A DNA stretch of 13,643 nt from JAHQVI01 sp964407075 (GCA_964407075.1 CAYOUE010000084.1:1-13643); one strand, 5' to 3'; shown: positions 6,355 to 13,643, numbered from the stretch's first letter. Notes: generated by a model not told the origin, from the sequence alone. Program-made: numbers and translations.

Positions 6355-6762
6355 ATGATGAAGCGCAGAACGCAACTTTGTTCGAACTGCCGGTTTTTCT
6401 GCCAGGAGGTCGATCCGGAAAACCGGCCCTATTTCGACGAGAAGAGCGGAGAGTGCCGGCGTCACCCCCCGCGCGACAATTTCTCGTGGATGCGCACCCG
6501 GGCGTATCACTGGTGCGGCGACTGGGAGGGCGAAGGCGGCAGCAAGGCCGGAGCCGGAGGCTGGCAGCGTCTGTCGAGCCATCCGCGCGACGACAGGCCG
6601 GTGCTGCTTTACAAGAAAGGCGCGCTATGCCGCCAGTCCGGCATGATCGTGGCCTATTGGAACTCGGCGTTCGGCAAATGGCACGATGACGGCGACAAGC
6701 TGTTCGAGAACGGCGAGTTCACCGCCTGGATGGAGTTGCCGCCGAAGCCCGAGGGCGGCTGA
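6355..6762 (+). CDS. Cys-rich small protein with DUF551-like C-terminus
   Basis: 135 aa, apparently in two modules. The N-terminal part has CxxC (C9, C12), C16, then GECRRHPP (C34, H37) and WCGDW (C54), a spacing that suggests a metal-binding knuckle. Short proteins with a CxxC...CRRHxP...WCGxF pattern are familiar hypothetical proteins in Alphaproteobacteria. The C-terminal part (about 70-132) reads WQRLSSHPRDDRPVLLY...VAYWN...KWH...FTAWMELPPKP. This resembles DUF551, in which a W, a DxPVL strand and a terminal WMPLPxPP recur, often in phage genes. The function of either module is unknown. The start at ATG 6355 has GATCGGAA upstream; ATG 6358 is equally possible. It follows the second GTPase gene by 62 bp on the same strand, so co-transcription is plausible but unproven. 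Confidence 0.7.
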   Translation: MMKRRTQLCSNCRFFCQEVDPENRPYFDEKSGECRRHPPRDNFSWMRTRAYHWCGDWEGEGGSKAGAGGWQRLSSHPRDDRPVLLYKKGALCRQSGMIVAYWNSAFGKWHDDGDKLFENGEFTAWMELPPKPEGG

Positions 6763-6868
6763 TCCGAAGCAGCATGTACTGTCCAGATAAGGCATATATC
6801 TGAAGTTGCCGACTGGCCGAGTCTGAAGCAATCCGGCCGCAAGCAGGAAAAAGAGAACAGAGACGCCA

Positions 6869-7372
6869 GTGAGCCCAACATTGCAAATGATATTCGCCGG
6901 GATCTTCGTCCTCTGCGTCGTCTATGCGATCGTCTCGGATGTTACCCGATTCCGTATCCCGAACATCGTTTCCATTGTGCTGCTGGCGGCGTTCATACCT
7001 TACGTTCTGCTTGGCGGCACTCAGACGATATGGCCCCATTTCGCGGTGGCCGGCGCCGTTTTCGTGGTGCTGTTCATATCCTTCGCGCTGGGCTGGCTCG
7101 GCGCGGGCGACGTGAAGTTCGTGAGCGCGATTTCATTGTGGGCCGGGCCGGAGCATGGCCCCATGTTCCTGGTATCTTTCGCCCTTCTCGGCGGCGTGCT
7201 CGCCCTGATGCTGCTCGGTTTGCGGGCCGCACAGAACAGCCACCCGATCCTCGCGACCCTGCCTGTGCTCGACAAGCTCAGCGGCTGGGCGCGGAACAAG
7301 ATTTTGCCCTATGGTCTTCCCATAGGGCTTGCCGCCTTGGCGGCCGTCCCGTCCATTTTCGCCGTTGCCTGA
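6869..7372 (+). CDS. cpaA: Prepilin peptidase of the Tad/Cpa pilus (CpaA/TadV type)
   Basis: A 167-aa polytopic inner-membrane aspartic protease that cleaves, and may methylate, Flp-type prepilins and pseudopilins. The two catalytic aspartates are D24 in SDVTRFRIPN and D81 in GAGDVKF, the GxGD motif. Hydrophobic segments cover most of the rest (about 8-22, 33-49, 57-76, 96-117 and 148-165). Length matches the short TadV/CpaA class without the N-terminal methylase domain of PilD. The start is GTG 6869; an ATG at 6887 would remove six residues, and neither has a strong ribosome binding site. The upstream gap of 106 bp contains CAGATA/TATCTG (6784-6802) and two TCTGAAG copies 23 bp apart (6799, 6822). 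It lies tail-to-tail with tadD, opposite to the remaining pilus genes, so it needs its own promoter or read-through from the GTPase unit. Confidence 0.9.
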   Translation: MSPTLQMIFAGIFVLCVVYAIVSDVTRFRIPNIVSIVLLAAFIPYVLLGGTQTIWPHFAVAGAVFVVLFISFALGWLGAGDVKFVSAISLWAGPEHGPMFLVSFALLGGVLALMLLGLRAAQNSHPILATLPVLDKLSGWARNKILPYGLPIGLAALAAVPSIFAVA

Positions 7373-7425
7373 GACGCAGCCGAAAGGAACGGGACAGGTT
7401 CTGCCTGAGAGTTCCGCGCCGCGCC

Positions 7426-7944
7426 TCAGGTGGCCCCTGCGCCTGCCTTTTCCTCCCAGCGCTCCAGAAGCTCCATGTTGCGCTTCACGTGCAGATTGCC
7501 GGGCGCCTTTTCGTACGCCTTCTGCAATGTGAGCCGCGCCGTCTGAAAGTCGCCGCGAAGCATGTGGTGGTAGGCGAGGTTATTCAGCACGGTCGGCGTA
7601 TGTCCGGCGAGCTGGATGAGCTGGTCATAGGCGCGCTCGGCGAGGTCGAAGCGTTTCAGCCGGTCGTATGACGCGGCAAGGCCAAGCCAGGCTTCGGCGT
7701 TGTTGTGGCGTTCCTCGATCGCGCGGCGGTAATAGCGCTCGGCCAGGCCGTAATCGCCGTTCTTGAAGTTGGTCTTGGCCTTCTGGATCCAGACCTGCTC
7801 CGGCGCGGAGCCGAACGACGAAGAGTCGGTGATGCCCCCAGCCAGATCCTCGGAGCCGTCATAGCCGTCGCCATGCGCCTGACAGCCTGCGAGTCCGGCT
7901 GCGAGCAGCCCTGTCGCCAGCAATTTCAGAATATGTTCCCTCAT
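7426..7944 (-). CDS. tadD: TadD: TPR lipoprotein of Tad pilus assembly
   Basis: A 172-aa predicted lipoprotein. Its basic N-terminus and hydrophobic stretch end in the lipobox LAGC, with the lipidated cysteine at residue 21. Three tetratricopeptide-like repeats follow (about 48-82, 83-116 and 117-150), with the typical spacing of Ala, Gly and aromatic residues, as in AERYYRRAIE and LAERAYDQLI. TadD-type proteins are thought to assist secretin (CpaC/RcpA) assembly at the outer membrane. AGAGGGA lies just before the ATG at 7944. It is the last gene of the leftward pilus operon, 29 bp after tadC. A CCTGAG/CTCAGG inverted repeat (7404-7430) overlaps its stop codon, a weak candidate for terminating it against the converging cpaA. 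Confidence 0.88.
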   Translation of the reverse strand: MREHILKLLATGLLAAGLAGCQAHGDGYDGSEDLAGGITDSSSFGSAPEQVWIQKAKTNFKNGDYGLAERYYRRAIEERHNNAEAWLGLAASYDRLKRFDLAERAYDQLIQLAGHTPTVLNNLAYHHMLRGDFQTARLTLQKAYEKAPGNLHVKRNMELLERWEEKAGAGAT

Positions 7945-7973
7945 TTTCAGTCCCTCTCAGGCAAAATTCTTTT

Positions 7974-8978
7974 TCAGAACAACGCATTCCTGATCCTTGC
8001 GATGAGCGGCAGCACGATCACCACAAGCATGACAGGAAAAATGAACAACCCCATTGGCAAAGTCAGTTTCACGGGCAGCGAATGGGCCTTCTCTTCCGCC
8101 TTGGACAGGCGCTTGTCGCGCATTTCGTCGCTGTAGACCCGCAATGCGTCGGTCAGGCTGGTGCCGAGCTGCTCCGTCTGAAGCAGCAGCGAGCCGAGAT
8201 TGGTGATTTCCTCGATGCCGGTGCGCTGCGCCAGATTGTCGATCGACTCCACGAGGGAGGCTCCGGCGCGCAGTTCCAGGCTCATCAGATACAGATTGGA
8301 CCCCAGATAGGGGTAGGAGAATGAAATCTCCCGGCTGATCCTGTCGATCGCGGCGCGCGGGCTGAGGCCCGCCTCGGCGCACACCACCATGAGGTCCAGG
8401 AAATCGGGAAAGCCGTCCCGGCATTGCTGGCGCATACTGTTCTGCCGGTAGACGAGATAACGGCCGGGAAGCAGGAAACCCGCACCGCCGACCGCCGCCA
8501 GCATCGCATAGCCGCTCGCGGATTGCAGCGTGACGCCGCCCAGGCTCAGAAGGAAACTTACGGTAATCGGCAAGCCGATCAGCAGAGCAAGGCGAATGCC
8601 CTGATACCAGAGCACGTTGTTCGGCCCGAAAAATCCGGCCGCCACGAGATCGCGCTCAAGCTGCGTGCGCTCGCTTTCGTTCCAGTCAAGCTTCTGGCGG
8701 CGCTCCACCTTGGCGATGACCGCCGTGTTCTCCGCCATGCTCTGGAAGCGGAGCGAACGCGACGACTCCTCGTCGGTCTCGCTGTCGTAGCTGCGCGTTC
8801 CGGCTGCGGAGAATTCGAAGCTGGCGCGTTTGCGGATGTCGCTGCGGCGCTGATAGACGTCGGTCGCGGCGAGGGCGAGAAAGAACATGCACATGAAGAC
8901 GAAGAACACCGCCCCGAAAAGCACGGTGCCGTCGGAATACTGATTACCTTCGAATAGGAATGCGAGAATGCTATCCAT
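7974..8978 (-). CDS. tadC: TadC: inner-membrane platform protein of the Tad pilus
   Basis: A 334-aa member of the type II secretion F / GspF-like family. With TadB it forms the inner-membrane platform that the CpaF ATPase drives. Predicted membrane segments are at about 17-38, 128-147, 155-175 and 307-327. The F domain lies between the last two, with conserved PDFLDLMVVCAEAGLS (191-206) and LGTSLTDALR (271-280). The C-terminus PMGLFIFPVMLVVIV is typical of TadC. ATG 8976-8978 is chosen because it overlaps the tadB stop as TAATG. A longer in-frame extension to 9110 would run 132 bp into tadB and is basic and unlike TadC. Confidence 0.92.
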   Translation of the reverse strand: MDSILAFLFEGNQYSDGTVLFGAVFFVFMCMFFLALAATDVYQRRSDIRKRASFEFSAAGTRSYDSETDEESSRSLRFQSMAENTAVIAKVERRQKLDWNESERTQLERDLVAAGFFGPNNVLWYQGIRLALLIGLPITVSFLLSLGGVTLQSASGYAMLAAVGGAGFLLPGRYLVYRQNSMRQQCRDGFPDFLDLMVVCAEAGLSPRAAIDRISREISFSYPYLGSNLYLMSLELRAGASLVESIDNLAQRTGIEEITNLGSLLLQTEQLGTSLTDALRVYSDEMRDKRLSKAEEKAHSLPVKLTLPMGLFIFPVMLVVIVLPLIARIRNALF

Positions 8979-9934
8979 TACACAGTAAACTTCACCATTC
9001 GGGACATCACGAAATTGCCGATCAGCATCCACACGAGTGCGGCGCCGAGCGCGGGCTTGATGAACCACTCGTTCCAGACATCGCCATAATAGCTGGGCGC
9101 GATAAGCCACAGCACGCCGAACAGCACGATCGGCATGAGCGTCAGGAAAATCGCCGAATAACGCCCTTCCGCCGAAAGCGCCTTGGCCTTGCGGCGCAGC
9201 TTGAAGCGCTGACGGATGATCGACGCCAGATTGCTGAGGATTTCGGCAAGGTTCCCGCCCATCCGCGACTGGATTGAGACGGCCAGCACGAAAAGCGTCA
9301 GGTCGGCCTGTCCGACCCGCGTACGCAAGTTTGTCAGCGCGGTTTCGAGATCGAGGCCGTAAGTCAGTTCGGAGCCGGTTATGGCAAATTCATTGCCGAG
9401 CGGCTGGGGCATCTGATGCCCGACCGTGGAGATCGCCACCGGGATCGAATGGCCGGCCCTGAGGCCGCGAACCAGCACGTCGAGCGCGTCGGGAAGCTGC
9501 TCCTCGAATTTCCGCTGACGCGATTTCCGCATCGAGCGCAGCACCAGGACAGGCAGTCCGACGCCTGCGGCAAGCGCGCCCGCAGCAGCCAGGAGCTTGC
9601 TCGCGAAAAAGATGCCGAAGATGAAATACGCGCCGGCGGCGAGAAAGATCATCGTAAAGATGACGCCCTGCGCGCCTACGGTCACGCCGGATTGCAGGAT
9701 AAGCTGATTGAGCGAGATGAAGGGCATGGAGTAGTGCCCTTCCGGCGACAGGCTCCGGCCCTGGCGGACCCGGCGCAATTCGCCCTGCGTCGAGGTCGTC
9801 CCGGCATATTCGCTCAAGCGGCGCTGCATACTCGCCCGGTTCGTGCGCTGGGCGGAGACCGCCAGGAACATCGTTATCAGCGCGAAAAGCACTGCGGTGA
9901 AAATCAGCACGGGGACGATGGTGGCGGCGTTCAT
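8978..9934 (-). CDS. tadB: TadB: inner-membrane platform protein of the Tad pilus
   Basis: A 318-aa GspF-like platform protein, partner of TadC. Membrane segments fall near 7-27, 88-110, 112-133, 262-280 and 293-311. The conserved F-domain core is LPDALDVLVRGLRAGHS (147-163), the usual TadB wording, followed by RMGGNLAEIL (224-233). The start ATG at 9932-9934 overlaps the cpaF stop as ATGA, and the stop overlaps the tadC start as TAATG. Both junctions indicate coupled translation and similar amounts of the three proteins. Confidence 0.94.
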   Translation of the reverse strand: MNAATIVPVLIFTAVLFALITMFLAVSAQRTNRASMQRRLSEYAGTTSTQGELRRVRQGRSLSPEGHYSMPFISLNQLILQSGVTVGAQGVIFTMIFLAAGAYFIFGIFFASKLLAAAGALAAGVGLPVLVLRSMRKSRQRKFEEQLPDALDVLVRGLRAGHSIPVAISTVGHQMPQPLGNEFAITGSELTYGLDLETALTNLRTRVGQADLTLFVLAVSIQSRMGGNLAEILSNLASIIRQRFKLRRKAKALSAEGRYSAIFLTLMPIVLFGVLWLIAPSYYGDVWNEWFIKPALGAALVWMLIGNFVMSRMVKFTV

Positions 9935-11319
9935 AGCGACAGTCCCGGGTCGAAGAAATCGCTCGAAAAGGCGAAGCCCTTGAGGCGCAATTCCTCCATG
10001 AAGGAGGGCCTCAGGCCGGTTGCACGGAAATCGCCGCGCACCTGTCCGTCCGGCGTTGTCCCCTGCCGGATGAACTTGAAGATCTCCTGCATCTGGATCA
10101 CGTCATGCTCCATCCCCGTGACTTCGGCGATGCTGACCACGCGGCGGCGGCCGTCGCTGAAGCGCTGAAGCTGGATGATGAGGCAGATGGCGGAAGCGAT
10201 CTGCGCCTTGACGCTGGTCTCGACCATGTTCAGCCCGACCATGCCGACCATCTGCGTCAGGCGCGCGAGCGCGTCGCGCGGCGTGTTCGCGTGGATCGTC
10301 GTCATCGAACCTTCATGGCCGGTGTTCATGGCCTGGAGCATGTCGAAGGCTTCCTCGCCGCGCACCTCGCCGACGATGATGCGGTCGGGACGCATCCGAA
10401 GCGCGTTCTTGACGAGTTCGCGCTGGCGGATCTCGCCGCGGCCCTCGATGTTCGGCGGGCGCGTCTCCAGCCGCCCGACATGGGGCTGCTGCAGGCGAAG
10501 CTCCGCCGCGTCCTCGATGGTGATGAGACGCTCCTTGTGCGAAATGCAGGCGGAAAGCGCGTTGAGCATGGTCGTCTTGCCGCTGCCGGTGCCGCCGGAG
10601 ACGACGAGGGTCAGACGGGCCTTCACGGCGCCCTTGAGCAGGTCGGCCATTTTCTGCGTCAGCGTGCCGACGGAGACGAGGCCGTCGAGATCGTAGGCCT
10701 GCTCGGCGAATTTGCGGATCGAGACCAGCGGGCCATCCACCGCGATCGGCCGCACGGCGACGTTGATGCGCGAGCCGTCGGCGAGGCGGGCGTCCACCAT
10801 CGGCTGCGACTCGTCCACGCGCCGGCCGACCGCGCTGATGATCTTGTTGACGATGCGCAGAACGTGCGCCTCATCCTTGAAGCGCACCGGGACCTGTTCG
10901 AGCTGGCCGAAGCGTTCGATATAAACCTTCTCGTGCGTGTTGATGAGAATGTCGCTGACGGTCGGGTCCTTCAGCAGCGGCTCGATCGGCCCGAGGCCGG
11001 TCAGCTCGTCGAGAACCTCGGTGGTGAAGCTTTCGAGTTCGCGCGCATTGAGCAGGATGCGTTCGGTCCTGACGTATTCGGAGACGATTTCGGCGATCTG
11101 GACGCGCAGTTCCTCGCGGGAAAGGCGTTCGAGCATCGGCAGGTTGAGATCGTCGATCAGCCTGCGGTGCAGTCGGACCTTGGCCTCGATCAGCTCCTTG
11201 TTCATGAGCTGGATGTCGTCTTTCAGGCTGTCGGAATAGCGCCGGTCGGGCTTGCCCAGCGCGCCGTTGCGCGGCGGGACGCCGAACCTTTCACCCCCTG
11301 GCAGAAAACGGCCTGACAT
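9931..11319 (-). CDS. cpaF: CpaF/TadA: pilus assembly ATPase
   Basis: A 462-aa cytoplasmic hexameric ATPase of the type II/IV secretion (VirB11/GspE) superfamily that powers pilus extension, and probably retraction, through TadB/TadC. The Walker A motif is GGTGSGKTT (242-250), the Asp box ITIEDAAELRL (266-276), and Walker B with its glutamate RIIVGE (313-318). The His box is TGHEGSMTTIHAN (333-345). The arginine-rich RMRPD (308-312) is typical. The N-terminal 100 residues are helical, as in the CpaF family. The gene lies 35 bp after cpaE and overlaps tadB by 4 bp. The start ATG 11317-11319 has GGAG/AGGA-type sequence 10-17 nt upstream. All motifs are intact. Confidence 0.97.
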   Translation of the reverse strand: MSGRFLPGGERFGVPPRNGALGKPDRRYSDSLKDDIQLMNKELIEAKVRLHRRLIDDLNLPMLERLSREELRVQIAEIVSEYVRTERILLNARELESFTTEVLDELTGLGPIEPLLKDPTVSDILINTHEKVYIERFGQLEQVPVRFKDEAHVLRIVNKIISAVGRRVDESQPMVDARLADGSRINVAVRPIAVDGPLVSIRKFAEQAYDLDGLVSVGTLTQKMADLLKGAVKARLTLVVSGGTGSGKTTMLNALSACISHKERLITIEDAAELRLQQPHVGRLETRPPNIEGRGEIRQRELVKNALRMRPDRIIVGEVRGEEAFDMLQAMNTGHEGSMTTIHANTPRDALARLTQMVGMVGLNMVETSVKAQIASAICLIIQLQRFSDGRRRVVSIAEVTGMEHDVIQMQEIFKFIRQGTTPDGQVRGDFRATGLRPSFMEELRLKGFAFSSDFFDPGLSL

Positions 11320-11354
11320 GTCTTTCGATCCTGCTCCGGTTCAATTCCGCAACG

Positions 11355-12599
11355 CTAGAGGCTCTTTTCCAGAATGCGCTGGAGCGCCTTTTCCAGCTTG
11401 CTGCCGCGGCTGATCTCGGAGACGGCCATGCCGCGGTTGATCGCTTCGTGAACGAGATCTGCGCTGTCGGGAATGAAGCCGGCCAGCCAGTCGCGCATCA
11501 GTTGCTCGGCGTCGCTTTTCTTCAGCCCGCTGCCGAACAGCTTTTCGCGGTGCCGGTTCACGATCACCGAGACGCGGGCGTCGTTCACGGCCTTGGCCAG
11601 AATGGCGTCGAGCACGTAGCGGGCGTGCCGCAGGGCCGGAACGGTGAAATTGGTCACGATGTAGACCTGGTTCGATCCCCAGATCACGTTGTCCATCCAC
11701 GGATACCAGCTCTTCGGCAGGTCGATCACGACATGGTCGAAAGAGCGCGACAGCAGGCCGAGCACCATGCCGATCAGCGCGTCGTCCACTTCGATGAACT
11801 TGCCCGGCACGCGCGGAGTCGCCAGAACCGAGAGGCCGGACCTGTGCCGTGACAGCATGACGTCGAGAAGCTGCCGGTCGAGGCGGCCCGGCGCGCTCGC
11901 CAGCTCCTCGATCCGGAAGGACGGCGTGATTTCGAGATAATCGGCGATGCAGCCGTCCTGGAAGTTGAGATCGACGAGGCAGGTGTTTCCCATCTGCTTC
12001 TTCGAGCGTCCGAGGATGAACGCCGCCTCGATGGCCAGCGTCGTCGTGCCTGCGCCGCCGGAGGCCGGAACGAAGGAGAAGCAGGTGGCGTCCTTGTTCA
12101 GTTTCGGGTTGACCGGCTTGCGGTGCAGCCGCTCGCAGGAGCGGTAGATATCGACGAAGGGCGCGTCCTTGGGCAGCCAGTCGTCCACCTTGATCTGGAC
12201 CAGCTTGCGGACGATGTCGTGATCGAGGAAGCTCGATAGGGCGATGATCGGCGTGTCGGCGAACAGGCCGCGCTTGATGCGTTCGAGCGCGGCGAGGTCG
12301 TCGGAGCCCGCCGTCTTCAGGTCGATGAGCAGCACGCCGGGCGGCGATTCCAGGTTCAGGAAGTTCTCGGTTTCCGAAACCGCGCCCTTGATGGCCTTGA
12401 GCGTGAAGCCGCGCTTTTCGGCGAAACCGTTCGAGATCATCGACTTGAGTTCGAGGTCCTCGCTGATGAGGAGAACGTCGGCTGTCGAGTTTCCAAGCAG
12501 AAGGGGTTGTTTGGTCATGTTATTTCGAGCTGAAGCGGCAGGATTGCTGACTTCGGCCATCTTAGCCGATGCAGGCCGCAACTTCTCCATAATTGACAT
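11355..12599 (-). CDS. cpaE: CpaE/TadZ: receiver-like plus ParA/MinD-like localisation factor
   Basis: A 414-aa cytoplasmic protein. Residues about 41-160 form a receiver-like domain: acid pair E47-D48, D93 at the end of a strand (VLLIDL), S122, and K144 in WLPKDAP. So the receiver core may be more complete than is usual in this family. From about 172 there is a MinD/ParA-like ATPase domain whose P-loop reads ASGGAGTTT (179-187). Both lysines of the deviant Walker A are missing, a known tendency in TadZ/CpaE proteins. The second motif is CLVDLNFQDG (207-216). CpaE places the pilus machine, often at a cell pole. The start is uncertain: ATG 12599 is first, but in-frame ATGs at 12590, 12560 and 12518 exist and none has a good ribosome binding site. 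The previous gene ends 66 bp upstream. Confidence 0.92.
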   Translation of the reverse strand: MSIMEKLRPASAKMAEVSNPAASARNNMTKQPLLLGNSTADVLLISEDLELKSMISNGFAEKRGFTLKAIKGAVSETENFLNLESPPGVLLIDLKTAGSDDLAALERIKRGLFADTPIIALSSFLDHDIVRKLVQIKVDDWLPKDAPFVDIYRSCERLHRKPVNPKLNKDATCFSFVPASGGAGTTTLAIEAAFILGRSKKQMGNTCLVDLNFQDGCIADYLEITPSFRIEELASAPGRLDRQLLDVMLSRHRSGLSVLATPRVPGKFIEVDDALIGMVLGLLSRSFDHVVIDLPKSWYPWMDNVIWGSNQVYIVTNFTVPALRHARYVLDAILAKAVNDARVSVIVNRHREKLFGSGLKKSDAEQLMRDWLAGFIPDSADLVHEAINRGMAVSEISRGSKLEKALQRILEKSL

Positions 12600-12665
12600 G
12601 TCAACACCCGATTGCAGCCAGGATGCGCTGCGTTTCGTCCGAAAAGAGAGCCTTGCGGCCCGACC

Positions 12666-13004
12666 TTACTGCGTCAGCGACGGCCCCGATCCGCCACTGC
12701 CGTTCGACGAGCCGGTCGTCGAGAGGCCCTGCGGCTTGATCGAGGTGTTGCTCTGGTAGCGCTCCACGGCGACGGCGGCCCGCGGCCCTTCCAGGTCGAT
12801 GTCGGTGTCCTTGGCGTGCGGCGGCCACGGGTCGATCGTGTGCGTCGCAGCGTTGGTCGCCACCGCGTCGCCCGCGCCGAGCGTGATCGTGTCGCGCTGC
12901 GAGAGGTAGTCCTTCTCGTAGCAGCCGGCGAGAAACAGCATGGAGCCGCCCAGAGCCGCGGCCGTCAGAATACGCTTCGCGTTCATCGTCAGACCGCTCC
13001 TCAT
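12666..13004 (-). CDS. Small pilus-locus lipoprotein in the cpaD position
   Basis: About 112 aa. The N-terminus (MRSGLTMNAKR, then a hydrophobic run) ends in lipobox LAGC, with cysteine 28 as the predicted lipidation site. The mature part contains RDTITLGAGDAVATN, THTIDPWPPHAKDTDI and AVERYQSN, followed by a Ser/Gly-rich tail. From memory, similar short proteins with an RDT...GDA...HTIDPWPP pattern sit between cpaC and cpaE in other Hyphomicrobiales; their function is undefined. It does not show the usual CpaD features and is about half that length. ATG 13004 is chosen because it overlaps the cpaC stop as ATGA and has GGGAG 7 nt upstream. ATG 12986, with GAGGAG upstream, is a credible alternative. 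Outer-membrane location and a role helping the secretin are inferred from the lipobox and neighbours. Confidence 0.8.
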   Translation of the reverse strand: MRSGLTMNAKRILTAAALGGSMLFLAGCYEKDYLSQRDTITLGAGDAVATNAATHTIDPWPPHAKDTDIDLEGPRAAVAVERYQSNTSIKPQGLSTTGSSNGSGGSGPSLTQ

Positions 13005-13643
13005 TGGATTTCTCCCTTCCATCCCTCTTCGACCGAGTCCTCGGGAGACCAGTCGATAATATGTCCCAAATATGCGTCCGGCTGACCGACTTCCGCTTCC
13101 TGGCGGCCGGTCAGGAAAAATTCCTTCTCGTTCGTGGGCACCACGTTGTCGAGCGGCGAGGCCAGCTTCTGGCCGGGCGCGCGCGGCTTGACGAGGCGCG
13201 GCGTGATGATGATGACCAGATCGGTTTCCTGCTTCTCCCAGGCCGCGCTGCGCATCAGCGCGCCGAGCACCGGCACGTCGCCGAGCCAGGGGAGCTGGCG
13301 GTGGTTGCGCGAATGGTTGCTTTGCAAGAGGCCGGCGATGGCGAAGCTCTGGCCGTCGCGCAACTCGACGGTCGTCGAGGCGCGGCGAACGACGAGGCTC
13401 GGGATCTCGACGCCGTCGGCGACCTTGATGAACTTGGTCGGATCGAGGTCGCTCACCTCAGGCTCGATCTTCAGATTGATCTGGCCTTCGCCGAGCACGG
13501 TCGGCGTGAAGGCGAGGCCGACGCCGAATTTCTTGAACTCGACCTTGATTTCGCCGTCCTTGGAGGAAGCCGGGAACGGGAATTCGCCGCCCGCGAGGAA
13601 GCTCGCCGTATCACCCGAAAGCGCGACGAGGTTCGGCTCGGCG
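13001..13643 (-). CDS. cpaC: CpaC/RcpA: outer-membrane secretin of the Tad pilus, C-terminal 213 residues
   Basis: The 5' part is cut off by the right edge; the frame is open from 13642 to the stop at 13001-13003. The visible 213 residues are the C-terminal secretin (GspD/PilQ-type) domain, which forms the multimeric outer-membrane channel for the pilus. AEPNLVALSGDTASFLAGGE is the CpaC version of the secretin core entrance. Then come LRDGQSFAIAGLL, the conserved WLGDVPVLGALMRS, and TDLVIIITPRLVKP, the last secretin strand. The tail ends in a short acidic region. Its stop overlaps the following small lipoprotein gene by 4 bp. The gene is the first of the leftward pilus genes visible here; cpaB and pilin genes are expected further right. 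Confidence 0.95.
   Translation of the reverse strand, partial: AEPNLVALSGDTASFLAGGEFPFPASSKDGEIKVEFKKFGVGLAFTPTVLGEGQINLKIEPEVSDLDPTKFIKVADGVEIPSLVVRRASTTVELRDGQSFAIAGLLQSNHSRNHRQLPWLGDVPVLGALMRSAAWEKQETDLVIIITPRLVKPRAPGQKLASPLDNVVPTNEKEFFLTGRQEAEVGQPDAYLGHIIDWSPEDSVEEGWKGEIQ

Noticed and set aside
5450..6355. A 301-codon minus-strand frame opposite the second GTPase
   Set aside because: The sense frame has a P-loop and a Shine-Dalgarno site; the antisense product is rich in Arg and Pro, typical of a shadow frame.
8979..9110. N-terminal extension of TadC by 44 residues
   Set aside because: It would overlap tadB by over 130 bp and encodes an Arg-rich segment; the TAATG junction gives the expected start.
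10105..11316. A 403-codon plus-strand frame opposite cpaF
   Set aside because: It mirrors the cpaF gene, whose ATPase motifs are complete; the antisense product is repetitive in Asp, His and Arg and resembles no family.

Overview
The window looks like chromosomal DNA from an alphaproteobacterium, probably of the order Hyphomicrobiales (Rhizobiales). The evidence is high GC with GC-rich third codon positions, argH divergent from a tlpA-type thioredoxin gene, and an alphaproteobacterial cpa/tad pilus locus. No species can be named from the sequence alone.

Layout. Positions 1-720 hold the N-terminal half of argH (minus strand). A TlpA-like membrane-anchored thioredoxin (plus strand, 744-1418) starts 23 bp away and ends at a hairpin terminator. 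Positions 1481-2194 carry no convincing gene. This stretch is AT-rich on its left side and then packed with palindromes: three 77-80 bp nested hairpins of one apparent family, and a REP-like palindrome between the first two. A gamma-glutamylcyclotransferase-like gene follows on the minus strand (2195-2704). A 307-bp divergent promoter region then leads into a rightward unit: a 719-aa dynamin-like GTPase, a 369-aa companion with an intact P-loop but no recognisable DxxG motif, and a 135-aa Cys-rich protein with a DUF551-like C-terminus.

From 6869 to the right edge lies a tight-adherence (Tad/Cpa, Flp-type) pilus locus. The prepilin peptidase gene cpaA is on the plus strand. It converges with a leftward operon that reads, in transcription order, cpaC (secretin, 5' part cut off), a small lipoprotein, cpaE/tadZ, cpaF/tadA, tadB, tadC and tadD. 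cpaB, the pilin genes and the promoter of the main operon are presumably to the right of the window. In this machine CpaA processes prepilins, CpaF powers the TadB/TadC membrane platform, CpaE localises it, CpaC is the outer-membrane channel and TadD is a TPR lipoprotein helping secretin assembly. No standard CpaD lies between cpaC and cpaE; a roughly 112-aa lipoprotein takes its place.

The two least explained items are the palindrome family and the GTPase unit. The palindromes share outer boxes and a central GCGAG loop, but their inner stems differ completely in sequence while staying self-complementary. The GTPase unit has the look of a catalytic plus pseudo-catalytic pair. No mobile-element genes, tRNA, rRNA or CRISPR array were seen.
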